Of a stretch of DNA of 64,000 nucleotides, positions 43,302-51,180 are shown in pieces (position 1 is the first letter of the stretch; each line of letters starts with the position of its first letter). Both the position numbers and the translations under genes were made by a program. This DNA is from Streptomyces spororaveus (GTDB lineage Bacteria > Actinomycetota > Actinomycetes > Streptomycetales > Streptomycetaceae): positions 8,011,501-8,075,500 of the forward strand of contig NZ_BNED01000005.1 of NCBI RefSeq assembly GCF_016755875.1. The letters are read 5' to 3'. Below the pieces are notes generated by a model that saw nothing but the letters and a program-made list of their open reading frames with translations, did no database searches and was not told the origin of the DNA.

Positions 43302-43967
43302 TCACCGAGGGACGGTCTGCGTGACGCGCCACAGCCGCCGGGGGAGGCCGCCTTCCTCGAAGGCGGCGACCTCGACCAGAGTCCAGCTTCCGGCGAGGGC
43401 GTCGACCAGGTCGCGGGAGAAGAAGTGGACGGCGAAGCCGCCGTGTTCCCAGATGTCGTCTCCGTGCCCGGCACCGGCCTGGTAGTGGGCGTCCCCGGTG
43501 TGGCGGACGGTGTAGACGAACACTCCGCCCGGCCGCAGTACCCGTCGCACCTCGGCGGCCAAGGCGTGGATCTCCTGGGTGGACAGCGCCATGCAGAGCA
43601 GCATGTGGGCGAACACGGCATCCACCGCGGCGTCCGCGAGCGGCAGAGGCTCGCGGACGTCATGGACCGCTGTAGTGACCCGCTCCGTGACGTCTTGGGC
43701 CGCGGCGGCTTCACGCAACTGTTCCAGACCCACCGGGCTGAAGTCGGTGGCCAACACGGAGAACCCCTGGCGGGCGAAGTACAGCGCGTCACGGCCATGG
43801 CCGGCACCCAGCTCCAGCACCTTCCGGGCCCCGGCGGCCCCGAAGACGGCAGCGGCGTGGATCGCCGGATCGGATGGCTCCTCCCCGTACATGCCGGGAT
43901 GCCAGCCGTAGATCTGCTGCCAGTGCGCACGCTGAACGTCGCCCAGCCCCTGCTCCCGCTCCGACAT
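43302..43967 (-). CDS. class I SAM-dependent methyltransferase
   Basis: 221 residues from ATG 43967. Motif I is RKVLELGAGHGRDALYFARQGFSVLATDFSP. Motif II is VDAVFAHMLLCMALSTQEIHALAAEVRRVLRPGGVFVYTVRHTGDAHY. The N-terminal HWQQIYGWHPGMYGEEPSDPA is typical of the Methyltransf_11/25 group of thiopurine- or tellurite-resistance-like enzymes. The substrate is not readable. It converges on the Usp pair with a 106-bp gap. Mycobacterial Rv2003c, also a methyltransferase, is in the DosR regulon, but orthology is not shown. Confidence 0.85.
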   Translation of the reverse strand: MSEREQGLGDVQRAHWQQIYGWHPGMYGEEPSDPAIHAAAVFGAAGARKVLELGAGHGRDALYFARQGFSVLATDFSPVGLEQLREAAAAQDVTERVTTAVHDVREPLPLADAAVDAVFAHMLLCMALSTQEIHALAAEVRRVLRPGGVFVYTVRHTGDAHYQAGAGHGDDIWEHGGFAVHFFSRDLVDALAGSWTLVEVAAFEEGGLPRRLWRVTQTVPR

Positions 43968-44340
43968 ACTCACGCCCTCCTCACCAGGTCGGCCTCGCCT
44001 CAATCGGCCCGCCAGGCCACCCTGGAGGGACACCATGTCGTCACCGCGCCCACCCGCCGTTCCACGGCCGTCATTGCTGTCGGCACTCGGCTTCCGGCAC
44101 AACTTCTGTGGTGAAGAGCCGACTCTTGCGGTGGCGCCCGGGGCGGGAAGGTGTGCCCATTGCGGCCTTCGTTCGGGTCCTCCCGTCTCGAGGCGGGCAC
44201 GGCCCTGAGCATAGGACTAACGGCCCTGGTTGCGACCCCGACCAGCCCATGCCCGGACGACACGGGCCGACGGACAGTGAGGACATGGGGGACATGCCCT
44301 GCGGGCCGTGTCCCAGACCATCGCAACAGGAGCGTGAGCC
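43968..44340. promoter_or_regulatory. 373-bp gap with one weak box before a SHOCT gene
   Basis: No convincing gene. GGACTAACGGCCCT at about 44214-44227 resembles a degenerate palindromic box, about 113 bp before ATG 44341. The left end must also hold the leftward methyltransferase promoter. Confidence 0.3.
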
Positions 44341-44625
44341 ATGTTCTGGTACGACCACGGAATGGGCGGATGGGGCTGGGTCGCCATGACGTTCAGCATG
44401 GTCCTCCTCGTGGCTCTGGCCGTCGCGGGAGTCGCACTGCTCCTCCGCAGTGCCGACCGCTTCCCCTCGGGCCCGGTGCAGCCCCCGGCCGCGCCTTCCG
44501 CCAAGCAGGTGCTCGCCGAACGGTTCGCCCGAGGCGAGATCGACGAAGAAGAGTACGAACAACGTCTGACCGCACTGCGCGCGCACGGGCCAGGGCACGG
44601 CCGGCCGGGACCGGGAGAGACCTGA
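44341..44625 (+). CDS. small SHOCT-domain membrane protein
   Basis: 94 residues: a short Gly/Trp-rich N-terminus (YDHGMGGWGWVAM), one transmembrane helix (FSMVLLVALAVAGVALLLRS), a Pro/Ala linker, and a SHOCT domain AKQVLAERFARGEIDEEEYEQRLTALRAH at the C-terminus. SHOCT modules are short oligomerisation helices common in membrane proteins and near stress genes. GAGCGTGAGCC upstream is a modest ribosome site. It precedes the truncated PPDK gene but with a 320-bp gap that has its own boxes, so it is probably monocistronic. Confidence 0.82.
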   Translation: MFWYDHGMGGWGWVAMTFSMVLLVALAVAGVALLLRSADRFPSGPVQPPAAPSAKQVLAERFARGEIDEEEYEQRLTALRAHGPGHGRPGPGET

Positions 44626-44757
44626 ACCCCTCCCTCGGGGACGGTACAGGCCGCGACAGGCGGCGTGCGGTTCGTGATCCTCCATACGGAGCGCGGGCGG
44701 AGGCAGGCCGCAGATGAAGGGTCGCGATATCGAGTCTGTAGGCGGGGAGTGGCTTGA

Positions 44758-44792
44758 GGGCCCACTGGCCACAGGAAGGGCCAACCGGCCCC
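44758..44792. promoter_or_regulatory. paired palindromic boxes upstream of the truncated PPDK gene
   Basis: GGGCCCACTGGCC (44758-44770) and GGGCCAACCGGCCCC (44778-44792), centres 20 bp apart, about 153 bp before ATG 44946. The 44626-44945 gap shows nothing else convincing. Confidence 0.55.
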
Positions 44793-44945
44793 TCCTGGAG
44801 GCCGACCCGCCAGACAGACTGAGAACAGAGAAGGCAGCGCATGCCATGGAACCAGCGGTTGCGTTCGCGCGGCACGACGGGTGTCCGCGCGGACACGATC
44901 AGCGCCCCGAGAGGAGGGGGGTCGACGAAGGGGTTGGTGGCAGGG

Positions 44946-45914
44946 ATGGGTTCGTACGTGTACGACTTCAACGAGGGCGGCCGGGGCATGGCCGCGCTCC
45001 TCGGAAGTAAGGGCGCGAATCTCGCGGAGATGACGTGCCTGGGATTGCCGGTTCCGCCGGGCTTCACCATCACCGTCGATGCCTGCCGTGCCTTCCTGGC
45101 CACCGGTGAGCCGCCGGAGGGCTTGGAAGGCGAGGTCAGCGAGCACTTGGCGGCGGTGGAGCAGGCTGCCGGCAAGAGGCTGGGGCAGGTGGACAACCCG
45201 CTTCTACTGTCGGTCAGGTCGGGTGCCGGGCACTTCATGCCGGGCACGACGGAGACCATCCTGGACATCGGCCTGAATGACCTGTCCGTGCTGGGACTGG
45301 CCAGGGTGCCCGACCGGGACAGGTTCGGCTGGGATTCCTACCGACGTCTTGTGCAGATGTTCGGCAGTACGGCCATGGGTGTCGAAAGTTCACTGTTCGA
45401 AGACGTGCTCCGGCGTATTGAGCTGCAGCACCAGGTCGCGGACGACTCAAGGCTGGACACCTGCGACCTCATACGGGTTGTCGAAACGTTCAAGGACCTC
45501 ATTCTCGAACGCACCGGCCGGGCGTTTCCGCAGGACCCGGCCGAGCAGCTGTGGCAGGCGGTCCTCACCGCGTGCCGGTCCGGAACGGCGGTCACCGTCC
45601 AGAGCATGGTCTTCGGCAATCTCGGAGCCGACTCCGGCAGCGGCGTCGTGTTCAGCCGGGATCCGACCGCCGGGCGTTCAGGGCTGTACGGCAAGTACCT
45701 GCCGAACGCGCAGGGCGAGGATGTCGACTCGGGCGTCCGCAACAGCTTGCCGCTCCAGGAGCTGGCTACGCTGGACCCGGCCTCGTTCGATCGCTTGTGC
45801 GGATGCATGGAGCAGCTGGAAGAGCACTATCGCGATGTGTGCGACGTCGAGTTCACGATCGAACACGGCACCCTGTGGCTGCTCGAAACCCATGTGGGCC
45901 GGCGCGCGAAGTAG
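44946..45914 (+). CDS. pyruvate phosphate dikinase, N-terminal ATP-grasp domain only
   Basis: 322 residues against about 880 for a whole PPDK. Present: SKGANLAEMTCLGLPVPPGFTITVDAC, the ATP-binding SVRSGAGHFMPGTTETILDIGLND, YRRLVQMFG, TAVTVQSMVFGNLGADSGSGVVFSRDPTAG, AQGEDVDSGVRN and the closing CDVEFTIEHGTLWLLETHVGRRAK. Absent: the phosphohistidine domain and the PEP-binding barrel. The frame ends at TAG right where the first domain ends (LxTRxGKR in homologues), and a short loop before TAVTVQ is missing. As it is box-preceded and open throughout, it may be translated as a free nucleotide-binding protein. Without the other domains it cannot make PEP. Confidence 0.75.
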   Translation: MGSYVYDFNEGGRGMAALLGSKGANLAEMTCLGLPVPPGFTITVDACRAFLATGEPPEGLEGEVSEHLAAVEQAAGKRLGQVDNPLLLSVRSGAGHFMPGTTETILDIGLNDLSVLGLARVPDRDRFGWDSYRRLVQMFGSTAMGVESSLFEDVLRRIELQHQVADDSRLDTCDLIRVVETFKDLILERTGRAFPQDPAEQLWQAVLTACRSGTAVTVQSMVFGNLGADSGSGVVFSRDPTAGRSGLYGKYLPNAQGEDVDSGVRNSLPLQELATLDPASFDRLCGCMEQLEEHYRDVCDVEFTIEHGTLWLLETHVGRRAK

Positions 45915-46008
45915 CCGCACCATCGCCTCACTCCTACCTGGCGACGGAACCGCCGGCGGCGAGGCCCCGGCCGAGGATGCCTGTCCGCCCGCCTTGTGAG
46001 CGGGGCGG

Positions 46009-46455
46009 CTACGGTGCGAGCTCGATGCCGATGTCCGGCGATCGCTGGAGCGTGTTGTGGACGGTGCAGTGCGAGGCGACGGCGAGAAGGCCCGCGCGCC
46101 GCTCTGCGGGCAGCTGCGGCGGCGGCACGATCATCATGCGCACCGCGGCCACCCGGGCAGGGCGGTCGGTGGCCATGTCGAATTCCGCCCGCACGCCCAG
46201 CCCGTCGCACGGCATGCCGTGGCGGAGCAGGTAGCGCCCCGCGTAGAAGGCGACACACGTAGCCAGGGACGCTGCGAACAGCTCGGTCGGCGTGGGCGCG
46301 GTGTCCGCCCCGCCCGCGTCCGTGGGCTGGTCGACACGGAGGCGGTGCCCGCGCACGTCGACCACGTAGACGTCGCCTTCGACGTGGGTGACGTCGAGCC
46401 GGTGGGCCTCTCCGGGCAGCCGCTTACCAGTCCCTTCCGGTGCAGTGTCGGTCAT
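46009..46455 (-). CDS. OsmC-family protein
   Basis: 148 residues. OsmC/Ohr fold signatures: GADTAPTPTELFAASLATCVAFYAGRYLLRHGMPCDGLGVRAEFDM contains the first active-site Cys (ATCVAF), and LLAVASHCTVHNTLQRSPDI the second (SHCTVHNTL). Two such cysteines reduce organic or lipid hydroperoxides in characterised members. Divergent from the Usp-recombinase chimera at 46645. The shared gap contains box-like sequences at 46518-46552. Oxidative-stress defence on re-aeration fits the island. Confidence 0.88.
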   Translation of the reverse strand: MTDTAPEGTGKRLPGEAHRLDVTHVEGDVYVVDVRGHRLRVDQPTDAGGADTAPTPTELFAASLATCVAFYAGRYLLRHGMPCDGLGVRAEFDMATDRPARVAAVRMMIVPPPQLPAERRAGLLAVASHCTVHNTLQRSPDIGIELAP

Positions 46456-46517
46456 GGCGGTACCTCCGGTTCCGGTCGGTTGCTGCCACTGTGGGCGATC
46501 CGTCGGCCGTGGGCGTG

Positions 46518-46552
46518 GGCCCTTCGGGCAGCTGTCTGACCCTGTTGGCCCC
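46518..46552. promoter_or_regulatory. box-like pair between OsmC and the Usp-recombinase chimera
   Basis: GGGCCCTTCGGGC (46518-46530) and GACCCTGTTGGCCCC (46538-46552), about 20 bp apart. They lie 62 bp from the OsmC start and 92 bp from ATG 46645. Matches are weaker than in the other pairs. Confidence 0.4.
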
Positions 46553-46644
46553 TCACGAATCCGCAGCCGGAGCGCGAAGCTGAAGGCCCCACCGGGCTGA
46601 ACTCATCCGGCCCATGCCCCGTCGTCGCATCGCGGAGGCACGCC

Positions 46645-47214
46645 ATGACGGCTCAGGTCACCGTGGGTCTGGACGGATCCCGGGAAGGTTTCGCAGCGGC
46701 CGCCTGGGCCGCGTGCGAGGCCGTACTGCGCGAGGTCCCGCTGCACTTGGTCCACATGGAAGCGGGGCAGGGCCGAGCGGTCCCGCTGCCGCCGAGCATC
46801 GCTGCCAGGGTGCAGGAGCACCTCCAGCGGTATGGAACGTTTCGCGCCAGGGACGCGGTGAACCGGCTCCCGGGCGACTACCTCTTCTCGAACGTCGGTG
46901 GCACAAACATCCGCATGTACGCGCTCGTCGACCGTCTGTGGCGGACAGCCAAGCAGAGCGCGGGCATCACAAGGAAGATCACCCCGCACTGGCTGCGCCG
47001 CTTCTTCGCCTCGGCGGGTCTGTCCAAGGGTGCACCGGTAACGGAGATGGCCGAGTGGCTGGGGCACCGGAATCCACGCATCACCCACGAGACGTACGCG
47101 CACGTGATGTCGGACGCCCCGGGGCGTCTGAGGGCCTTGATGGATTCGGTCTTCACGCGCGAGACCGAGCTGAGCCTGCCGCTCGAGTTCGAGGCCGTGG
47201 TCCAAGCGGCCTGA
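46645..47214 (+). CDS. chimera: Usp N-terminus fused in frame to a tyrosine recombinase C-terminal half
   Basis: 189 residues. Residues 1 to about 39 are a Usp start (QVTVGLDGSREGFAAAAWAACEAVLREVPLHLVH). From about residue 42 the text is a phage-type integrase: GRAVPLPPSIAARVQEHLQRYG, DYLFSNVGG, KITPHWLRRFFASAGLSKGAPVTEMAEWLGHRNPRITHETYAHVM. This keeps the catalytic HxxR, the LGH histidine and the nucleophile Tyr (TYAHV). The first catalytic Arg and the DNA-binding core domain are lost, so recombination activity is not expected. The join implies a deletion or insertion event that ended the stress island here. Whether the protein is made is unknown. Confidence 0.8.
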   Translation: MTAQVTVGLDGSREGFAAAAWAACEAVLREVPLHLVHMEAGQGRAVPLPPSIAARVQEHLQRYGTFRARDAVNRLPGDYLFSNVGGTNIRMYALVDRLWRTAKQSAGITRKITPHWLRRFFASAGLSKGAPVTEMAEWLGHRNPRITHETYAHVMSDAPGRLRALMDSVFTRETELSLPLEFEAVVQAA

Positions 47215-47562
47215 CGCCCGGTGGCGCGATCGCGATGCGACCGGTCTCGACCGTCCGGCCGTATCGCCGGACGCGAGGCGCCAATCCGATCCGCCCGTGA
47301 ACGACCGGGTTCAACGCTGCGTGGTCAGCACCGAACCTGCACGGGAGCCACCACGGAGGGTGCAAGACGGGCTGATCCACGCGTTTGCGGCAGGCGTCGG
47401 CCGGGGGTTCCGGAAGCCTTCCAGGTGTCCAAGGCGGCGGTGTGGTGGTGGGGTACACAAGGTGGTGCCTGAATGTGATGTCCCGCCACATACGCCGCCG
47501 ACCTGTGGGCTTCTACGGTGTGGCCACACCAAACGTCCCCGCAGACCCCGGAAGTGGTGCAC
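47215..47562. other. gap with possible transposase HTH traces
   Basis: No intact gene. Around 47390-47460 the + strand reads FQVSKAAVWWW in one frame and QDGLIHAFAAGVG in another, reminiscent of an IS630-type N-terminal helix-turn-helix broken by a frameshift. Too short to be sure. Confidence 0.25.
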
Positions 47563-47728
47563 ATGACCGCCCCCGCAACAGCCGCACCATCGGCAACCGG
47601 AATCCGTAGAATCGTCGCCGCCAGCCTCATCGGGACCACCATCGAGTGGTACGACAACTCATCCGACCGGCGCTATGACCTGTGCTTTCCGTTCTTTTGA
47701 GTGAGGGCAGTCAGCACCGAACCAGCAC
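47324..47728. repeat. 19-bp near-direct repeats flanking the MFS stub
   Basis: GTCAGCACCGAACCTGCAC (47324-47342) and GTCAGCACCGAACCAGCAC (47710-47728) differ at one base and bracket about 370 bp containing the MFS stub. They could be leftovers of an insertion or recombination event. Confidence 0.5.
47563..47700 (+). pseudogene. MFS transporter N-terminal stub
   Basis: 45 codons. After a short Ala/Thr-rich start, RRIVAASLIGTTIEWYD is the conserved first-helix entry of metabolite:H+ symporter (MHS)-type MFS proteins. The next residues (NSSDRRYDLCFPFF) are unrelated and the frame stops. Eleven or more helices are missing. The break right after EWYD marks a junction with foreign or rearranged DNA. 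Confidence 0.65.
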
Positions 47729-47940
47729 CGGAACGGCGAGTGCTGGTTGTGGTCGCCGGACCCCGTACGCCGCTGCATCGGAGGTGAGGCTTCCGCGACT
47801 GACGGCCGTCACGCGAAGTTATATCTTGTGTCATCAGGTGTGTCACCACCGCCGCTGGAGTCGGAGGGCGGTTCAAGACCGTTCGCACTGGATCAACGGG
47901 TCACCTGCCCGGGGCGAGCGCCGCCTACCCAGCCGTCGCG

Positions 47941-48249
47941 GTGAGCGCCACGACTCGCCTACCGTACGATCCGGACTTCGAATGGGCGGTCTTGCTCATC
48001 CCGGGCCAGGCCTGCATCGAATGGCTGTGGATCACCGAGCTTCCCCTGTCGGCGCCGTTGGAGGTGGGCCTGTAGGTGGCGGATCTTTCGAGGATCGCCA
48101 TGTTCTGGAACTGGATCGGACGGTCCCAAGAGGATATCGCAGGCTTCCGCGAAGACTGGATGAATGGCACCCGCTACGGCGAGGTGAAGGGCTACGACGG
48201 CGCTCCGATTCTGGCTCCGGAACTCCCCCCCAACTCGCCTGAAGACTAG
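47941..48249 (+). pseudogene. pirin-family remnant with in-frame stop
   Basis: One frame reads LPYDPDFEWAVLLIPGQACIEW (pirin cupin strand region), then after an in-frame TAG near 48073, FWNWIGRSQEDIAGFREDWMNGTRYGEVKGYDGAPILAPELPP, the C-terminal block of pirins (MWWNFV.RS.EEI...). The N-terminal metal-binding cupin is missing and several segments are shortened. GTG 48076 could start a 57-residue fragment, but function is unlikely. Confidence 0.6.
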
Positions 48250-49155
48250 GGGAAGAGTGCGCTGAACTGCGCGTATGACCTGAAGGTGGGGCCCGGTGTA
48301 GTGGCCGCGCCGTCCCTCCGCTGCCGGAGGTCCGTCGGGCGCCGACGAGGCCTCTGGGAGCGCTTCCCGATCTTGAGGTCGAGTCTCAAGTGAAGCAGGC
48401 TGTGGTCAGGTCCAGTCGGGCGAATGCTGACCCTTTGCTGACTTTACTGACGAGTAGTTAGATGTCGAGGGGGGAGTCTGGGCGCGCCTCCTGGCAGAGG
48501 AACGTCATGCCGAGGGGCCTGGTCCAGGGCTCTTCGGCGGTCGCGGGCAGCTCCAGGTGGGCTCTCGGTCGAGGCCGCGGCCTGCGGCCGGTGTGTCGCG
48601 GAAGTCCGTGCGCAGCGTTGTGGACAGTCAACAAAGCACGGAGTTGAAGCCGCCGGTCGGGGTCGGCTGAGCCTCGAAGTGACGGGCGCTCAGTGACCCG
48701 TGCGGCGCGGGAACGCCTGTTGGGTCAGATGCGGGTGCCGGCTCCCGACTGCTCGGCTGGCCGACGATCTGGGGCGGGGACGGCGAGCTTGCTGCGGGCC
48801 GACCAGACGAGGAACGACTCGGCATATCGCGTCGCTTCGGATTCGGCGTCGACCACGACGAGGGCATTCGGTGGGACATGGACCAGATCGTAGTGTCGTG
48901 ATCACGCACTGTGGGGAGAGCTCCGTGATCCGCAGCAGCGTCTCCCCTCCCCCCCCGGGGGCGGACAGCCGGCCGATGCGCAGTGGTGGAACGGCGGGGC
49001 GGTCGGGCATCCCGGGGGACACCGCCTGACGAGGTATGTCCGGGCGCCCGTACGCGGGCGCCGGTGCCCGATGGCCGTCAGGCACCGCGGACGCGCCTTC
49101 AGGATCGCTGATGTGCCAGGCCGGAGCCGGAGGCCAGGAGCCGCATTTCAGGGCC
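48250..49155. other. 906-bp stretch without a recognisable gene
   Basis: Frames are short and lack ribosome sites and family motifs. On the minus strand, about 48720-48900 gives an open segment with VPPNALVVVDAESEATRYAESFLVWSARSK, which has coding-like composition and ends at a stop near 48727, but I cannot place it. A C/G homopolymer lies near 48945. Probably decayed coding DNA. Confidence 0.4.
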
Positions 49156-50295
49156 ATGAAAGAGACAACGAATGCGGAGCCGCGTGCGGACGCGCAGCAT
49201 GGAGGCATGGTTGTGCTCTCGCGGCCGGAGAGGCGTTCGAAGGCCTCCGCGTCCAGCGTCGGACCGGGATCCCCGTCGAGCGGCTCCCGTACGGGTGCCG
49301 GCCAGGAGAGCTCCGGGATCCGCCGACGCCCGGTGCCACCCGGCCTGCCCCGAACGTCCTGCACGGCTCTCGCGGCCCTCCTGACGGCCGCTCTGGCCAT
49401 CGTGCCGATCGGCCCCGCCCACAGCTTCACCGGTGACAATCACGAGGACATCACCCGGGCCGCACTGCCCTGGGAGTCCATCACACTGACCGAGATGGCC
49501 GACGCCCACGTCGGGGCGATCAACGGCAACGACCGCCCCCCGTACTTCGACGTCGGCCCCCTGCACTGCGACAACGCCGACTATCTGGCGCCCCGCCACG
49601 CCTCCGACTACCCCCGCACCCGGGATGAGGCGACCACCGAGCTCCTCGCGTGCGTCCGTACCTCCGTCACCCGCTTCCGCAACGCGGTCGAGGCGGCCGA
49701 CGGCCTCGTGGACGCCGACGGCACGGTGCGGGCCGACCAGAGCGACCTGTCCTCGCACTGCACATGGAACGGGAAACCCGGGCGGGCCAAGTGCGCCGTC
49801 CTCGAACAGCTCGGCCGCGGCTGGCACCAGATCGAGGACTTCTATGCGCACTCCAACTGGAGCGACCGGCCCGCGCCCGGCCCGGTCGGCCTCGACAACC
49901 CGCCCCGCCTGGAACGTACGGACGTCGCACCGTTCCTCGACATCCGCCGCTACAGCGCCATGAAGGACGCCGACTGGACCCGCGACGCGCGTGAGCGTAT
50001 CCCTGCGGACCTCGCCACCGGCTGCTACACCGACATCGATTCCACCGGGCTCAAGCCCGCCGACTGCGACGGGCGCGTCACCCACAACCGTGCCCTGAAC
50101 AAGGACACCGCCGCGTCGACCCGCTCCAGGACGGGTGACAACTTCCACCACGCGACGGCCGGCGCCACCGCCGAGATCACGCGCCAGTGGAACGACTTCA
50201 AAGCCGAGCTGATCGCGAAGTACCCGGATCACCGCCGCGGCGCACAGATGGTCTGCGCCCTCGTCCACGATGAGCCGGCCAGCGCCTGCCCCTGA
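49156..50295 (+). CDS. secreted CinY-like protein
   Basis: About 379 residues from ATG 49156. The start is unclear because no good ribosome site is seen; ATG 49207 is an alternative. A hydrophobic segment (CTALAALLTAALAIVPIGPAHS) resembles a signal peptide but sits late, after a Ser/Arg-rich region, so the true start may be downstream. The mature part begins FTGDNHEDITRAALPWESI and contains CAVLEQLGRGWHQIEDFYAHSNWSDR, a His/Asp/Glu-rich helix like Zn-dependent phospholipase C/HET-C folds, and GDNFHHATAGATAEITRQW. This matches Streptomyces proteins labelled CinY. The activity is not established. Four or more Cys suggest extracellular disulfides. Confidence 0.6.
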   Translation: MKETTNAEPRADAQHGGMVVLSRPERRSKASASSVGPGSPSSGSRTGAGQESSGIRRRPVPPGLPRTSCTALAALLTAALAIVPIGPAHSFTGDNHEDITRAALPWESITLTEMADAHVGAINGNDRPPYFDVGPLHCDNADYLAPRHASDYPRTRDEATTELLACVRTSVTRFRNAVEAADGLVDADGTVRADQSDLSSHCTWNGKPGRAKCAVLEQLGRGWHQIEDFYAHSNWSDRPAPGPVGLDNPPRLERTDVAPFLDIRRYSAMKDADWTRDARERIPADLATGCYTDIDSTGLKPADCDGRVTHNRALNKDTAASTRSRTGDNFHHATAGATAEITRQWNDFKAELIAKYPDHRRGAQMVCALVHDEPASACP

Positions 50296-50719
50296 CGGGG
50301 AAGAGAACGGTCGGACGCACGGCCATCTCCTCCCTTCATGATGTGGGCTTCAGCCTGTGAGTTGGTGGAGGCCTCTGCCGATGAGCCTCAGTCCGAGCAC
50401 GAGGCAGTGGTACGGCGGCTCCGGCGGCGTCTGTGGGCGGTTACGGTCACGAGGCAGGCGAGCCAGGCGAGGACGAACGCCAGCCTCTTAACACCTCACA
50501 GGACGCGGACACGACCAGCACGAAGGCCGTGATCTGCAAGGGGAGGTTGCCGGGCTTTTCAGGAGGCATCCGACGGGGCAACGAGGGCAGTCGCCGTGGA
50601 CCACAGTTCGGCGTCCGGAGCTCTCGACAGGCCAGCAGTCGAGGATTGGCAGATACGGGCGCGGGTGCTTTTGCGGGTACCACCCACCGGTCTCCGCAGT
50701 CCGGGTCGCCGCGACCCGA
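50296..50719. other. 424-bp gap, nothing recognised
   Basis: Convergent intergenic region between the CinY-like gene and the leftward SHOCT gene. Frames are short with no motif or ribosome site. No clear hairpin terminator noted. Confidence 0.4.
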
Positions 50720-51130
50720 TCAGGCCATGAGGACTTTGTGCTTGGCCTGCTGGAACTCGGCTTCCGTGATCTCGCCGCGGTTCTTGAGCTCGGCTAGCCG
50801 GGACAGTTCCTCCGCTTGGCTGCCGGACCCGGCGCTCTGGTGCACGTAGGAGCGGAACTGCTCCTCGTTCCGCTGGGCCTGCTTCAATTCGCGTTCGCCC
50901 ATTCCGCGCCCGCGGGCGATCAGGTAGACGAACACACCCAGGAAGGGCAGCAGGATCACGAAGATGGTCCATCCCGCCTTGCCCCAGCCGCTCAGCTCGT
51001 CGTCCCGGAAGATGTCGCCGATGACGCGGAAGAGCAGGAAGAACCAGAGTACCCAGAGGAAGACCATCATCATGGTCCAGAACATGTTCAGCAGCGGGTA
51101 GTCCACTGCCAGGTTCATCGAGTCCTTCAT
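50720..51130 (-). CDS. PLDc_N/SHOCT membrane protein
   Basis: 136 residues from ATG 51130. Two transmembrane helices (FWTMMMVFLWVLWFFLLFRVIGDIF and GWTIFVILLPFLGVFVYLIARG) form the phospholipase-D-nuclease N-terminal (PLDc_N) unit. A C-terminal SHOCT module follows (EELSRLAELKNRGEITEAEFQQAKHKVL). This pairing is common in Streptomyces. It is 50 bp downstream of the amidotransferase on the same strand, so they may be co-transcribed. Molecular role unknown. Confidence 0.85.
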   Translation of the reverse strand: MKDSMNLAVDYPLLNMFWTMMMVFLWVLWFFLLFRVIGDIFRDDELSGWGKAGWTIFVILLPFLGVFVYLIARGRGMGERELKQAQRNEEQFRSYVHQSAGSGSQAEELSRLAELKNRGEITEAEFQQAKHKVLMA

Positions 51131-51180
51131 GGGAGGTCTCCTGTCGGTTGTGACGGGGGCTGTGACAATGCGGCCCCGCG

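Noticed and set aside
49408..49423. GTGCCGATCGGCCCC box-like sequence
   Set aside because: It encodes part of the signal-peptide-like segment of the CinY-like protein and precedes no gene start.
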